NCBI RefSeq assembly: GCF_021602155.1
Contig: NZ_BQHY01000004.1
Location: forward strand, 248,001 to 312,000
Length of the DNA stretch: 64,000 nt
From: Pseudomonas parakoreensis
Lineage (GTDB): Bacteria; Pseudomonadota; Gammaproteobacteria; Pseudomonadales; Pseudomonadaceae
Direction: 5' to 3'
Under the pieces are notes generated by a model. It saw only the letters and a list, made by a program, of their open reading frames with translations. It was not told the DNA's origin and ran no database searches. This document shows positions 62,658 through 64,000 of this stretch, in pieces (positions within the stretch are counted from its first letter, which is position 1; each line of letters starts with the position of its first letter). Both the position numbers and the translations under genes were made by a program.

Positions 62658-63437
62658 TTAATGGCCGTACACGTCAAAGTCGAAGTACTTGTCCTGGACT
62701 TTCTTGTACTCGCCATTGGCGCGGATTTCGGTGATGGCCTTGTTGAATTTCTCGGCCAGCTCGGTATCGCCCTTGCGCACCGCAATGCCGGCGCCGCCAC
62801 CGAAGTACTTGGCGTCTTCGTAAGTCGGGCCGACGAATTCGAAGCCTTTGCCGGCGTCGGTCTTCAGGAAACCGTCGCTGAGGTTGACCGAGTCGGCCAG
62901 CATCGCGTCGAGACGACCGGATTTCATATCCAGGTTGGCTTCCTGTTGCGAGCCGTAGCGCACCACTTCAAACCCGGCGTCCTTGGCGATGTCGGTGGCG
63001 TAGCGGTCGTGGGTACTGGCGCGCAGTACGCCGACTTTCTTGCCCTTGAGCTCGGTCAGCGGGTCTTTGACACCCGAGCCTTCCTTCATCACGAAGCGCG
63101 CCGGGGTGTGGTAGTACTTGATGGTGAAATCGACGTTCTTCTTGCGGTCGTCGGTGATGGTCATCGAGGACAGGATCGCGTCGATCTTCTTCACTTTGAG
63201 TGCCGGGATCAGGCCATCGAACTCCTGCTCGACCCACACGCATTTAACGTCCATCTGTTTGCACAGCGCATCGCCGATATCGACGTCGAACCCGGTGAGC
63301 TTGCCGTCAGCGGTTTTCATCGAGAATGGCGGGTAAGCGGCTTCGATCCCCAGACGAATCGGCTTGGCGTCTTCGGCGACAGCGGTCAGGGACAACATCG
63401 ACAGTGCCAGGGCACCGAACATCACTAGCTTCTTCAT
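62658..63437 (-). CDS. periplasmic amino-acid-binding protein (HisJ/AotJ family)
   Basis: This 259-residue protein has a signal peptide (about 1-22, ending AVA-E). The mature part [31 protein letters not shown] and [20 protein letters not shown] (close to the pattern given) fits the HisJ/ArgT/AotJ family that binds basic amino acids. ATG 63437 has AGGAG 6-7 bases upstream. No permease or ATPase gene is adjacent and a terminator follows, so it is an orphan that must share a transporter. Confidence 0.9.
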   Translation of the reverse strand: MKKLVMFGALALSMLSLTAVAEDAKPIRLGIEAAYPPFSMKTADGKLTGFDVDIGDALCKQMDVKCVWVEQEFDGLIPALKVKKIDAILSSMTITDDRKKNVDFTIKYYHTPARFVMKEGSGVKDPLTELKGKKVGVLRASTHDRYATDIAKDAGFEVVRYGSQQEANLDMKSGRLDAMLADSVNLSDGFLKTDAGKGFEFVGPTYEDAKYFGGGAGIAVRKGDTELAEKFNKAITEIRANGEYKKVQDKYFDFDVYGH

Positions 63438-63597
63438 TTATTACTCCTGTGTGCGGAGGCTTTTATTGGCAGCTTTCGATTGGCGTTCGGTCATGGCCAT
63501 CAAGTAGCAAAAACCGAAGTGGACGGCAGTCTATGGCGGCGCGCACAGGGTAAATTGTGTTTAGGCGACAAATACTTACAGAACATCGGCGCACGCG

Positions 63598-63611
63598 TTG
63601 ACCGGGATCAA
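63598..63611. promoter_or_regulatory. FNR/ANR-like box
   Basis: TTGACCGGGATCAA matches the TTGAT-N4-ATCAA box with one change. It lies about 160 bases upstream of the binding-protein gene. A chance match is possible. Confidence 0.3.
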
Positions 63612-63673
63612 CCGTGCGCCGACATGGTGCAAAGGCTGTAGGACAAATCTTTGAAAATGACAAGATTCCTCCC

Positions 63674-63747
63674 CTGTAGGAGCTGCCGCAGGCTGCGATC
63701 TTTTGCTCTTGAAAGTCAAAAGATCGCAGCCTTCGGCAGCTCCTACA
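63674..63747. repeat. REP pair
   Basis: CCTGTAGGAGCTGCCGCAGG faces its near reverse complement. The rest of the 317-base gap (63438-63755) holds the binding-protein promoter and the FNR-like box. Confidence 0.9.
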
Positions 63748-63755
63748 AAAGCATT

Positions 63756-64000
63756 TCAGCATTCGCAGGCGATGGGGGTTTTGGCGGGTTGTTCGACGCT
63801 CAGCGAAAAGCCCTCATCGAGCCAGCCGCACACGCCACCGATCATCTCCTTGACCGGATAACCCAGCGCCGCCAGTTTCACCGCTGCCTTGTTGGCGCCG
63901 TTGCAGTGCGGACCTGCGCAATAGACCACGAACAATGTGTCCTTGGCGTAAGTCGACAAGGCTTCGGGCGTCAACAACCGCGTCGGAATATTGATCGCGC
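63756..64000 (-). CDS. rhodanese-domain protein, partial (runs off right edge)
   Basis: Eighty-one codons of a minus-strand frame are present; the start is outside the window. It reads AINIPTRLLTPEALSTYAKD, then the active-site loop VVYCAGPHCNGANKAA with the catalytic Cys, and MIGGVCGWLDEGFSL, all typical of rhodanese (sulfurtransferase) domains. The N-terminus and any second domain are not visible. Confidence 0.85.
   Translation of the reverse strand, partial: AINIPTRLLTPEALSTYAKDTLFVVYCAGPHCNGANKAAVKLAALGYPVKEMIGGVCGWLDEGFSLSVEQPAKTPIACEC

Noticed and set aside
3660-63747. Regular palindromic repeats resembling CRISPR or attachment sites
   Set aside because: They occur as scattered inverted pairs with the REP head sequences and variable spacers, not as an array with constant spacing.

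Overview
The window looks like chromosome of a Pseudomonas of the P. fluorescens group. The support is the high-GC codon use, the many Pseudomonas-type REP palindromes between genes, and Pseudomonas-typical families (DUF2388, DUF2790, DUF3077-like, PauR, phosphatidylcholine synthase, LigD, quinone-linked malate dehydrogenase). No rRNA, tRNA, CRISPR array or prophage was seen. Both ends cut a gene: a cysteine-rich repeat protein on the left and a rhodanese on the right.

Layout. 1-2.9 kb is accessory and partly AT-rich: small secreted repeat proteins, a DUF3077-like gene behind a structured leader, a membrane/coiled-coil protein resembling the putative abortive-infection family (putAbiC), and a small CxxC protein. 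2.9-13.9 kb is a polyamine module: regulator pauR, the gamma-glutamylation pathway (puuB, puuC, puuA on the minus strand, puuD on the plus strand) and a PotFGHI-type uptake system in the order potG-potH-potI-potF. The region behind it ends in a strongly structured stretch with a terminator that may be a small RNA. 14-20 kb has thpR, small conserved proteins, a lipoprotein and a lactate permease. 19.8-26.2 kb holds a Tat-exported molybdenum aldehyde oxidase (paoABC) with a cupin, a LysR regulator and a Tat-type aldo/keto reductase. 26-33.9 kb has a hydrolase, a double CAP-domain protein, a TPR/winged-helix regulator with a beta-propeller protein, a 27-residue membrane peptide and mqo.

34.0-35.7 kb is a compact two-gene unit, an ABC/AAA_21-type ATPase overlapping a predicted PD-(D/E)XK nuclease. 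Its base composition is lower in GC than its neighbours and it resembles two-gene anti-phage systems. It is the best candidate here for an undescribed system. 35.8-48 kb has a chemoreceptor, ligD, a methyltransferase plus haem-oxygenase-like iron enzyme operon, a REP-associated transposase (RAYT) bracketed by its REPs, pcs and others. 48-56.6 kb has a two-component system behind repeated operator-like boxes, a methyltransferase, a sirtuin and the dhcR-dhcA-dhcB-atoB ketoacid cluster. 56.8-64 kb has mntH, envelope proteins, an esterase, an AstE/AotO-like desuccinylase, an orphan amino-acid binding protein and a rhodanese.

A theme running through the window is catabolite control. AAnAAnAA (CA) motifs sit next to the ribosome-binding sites of puuB, potF, the lactate permease, two NTF2-like genes and dhcA, and two more lie in the gap upstream of potG. 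They suggest Hfq/Crc repression of much of the catabolic content.
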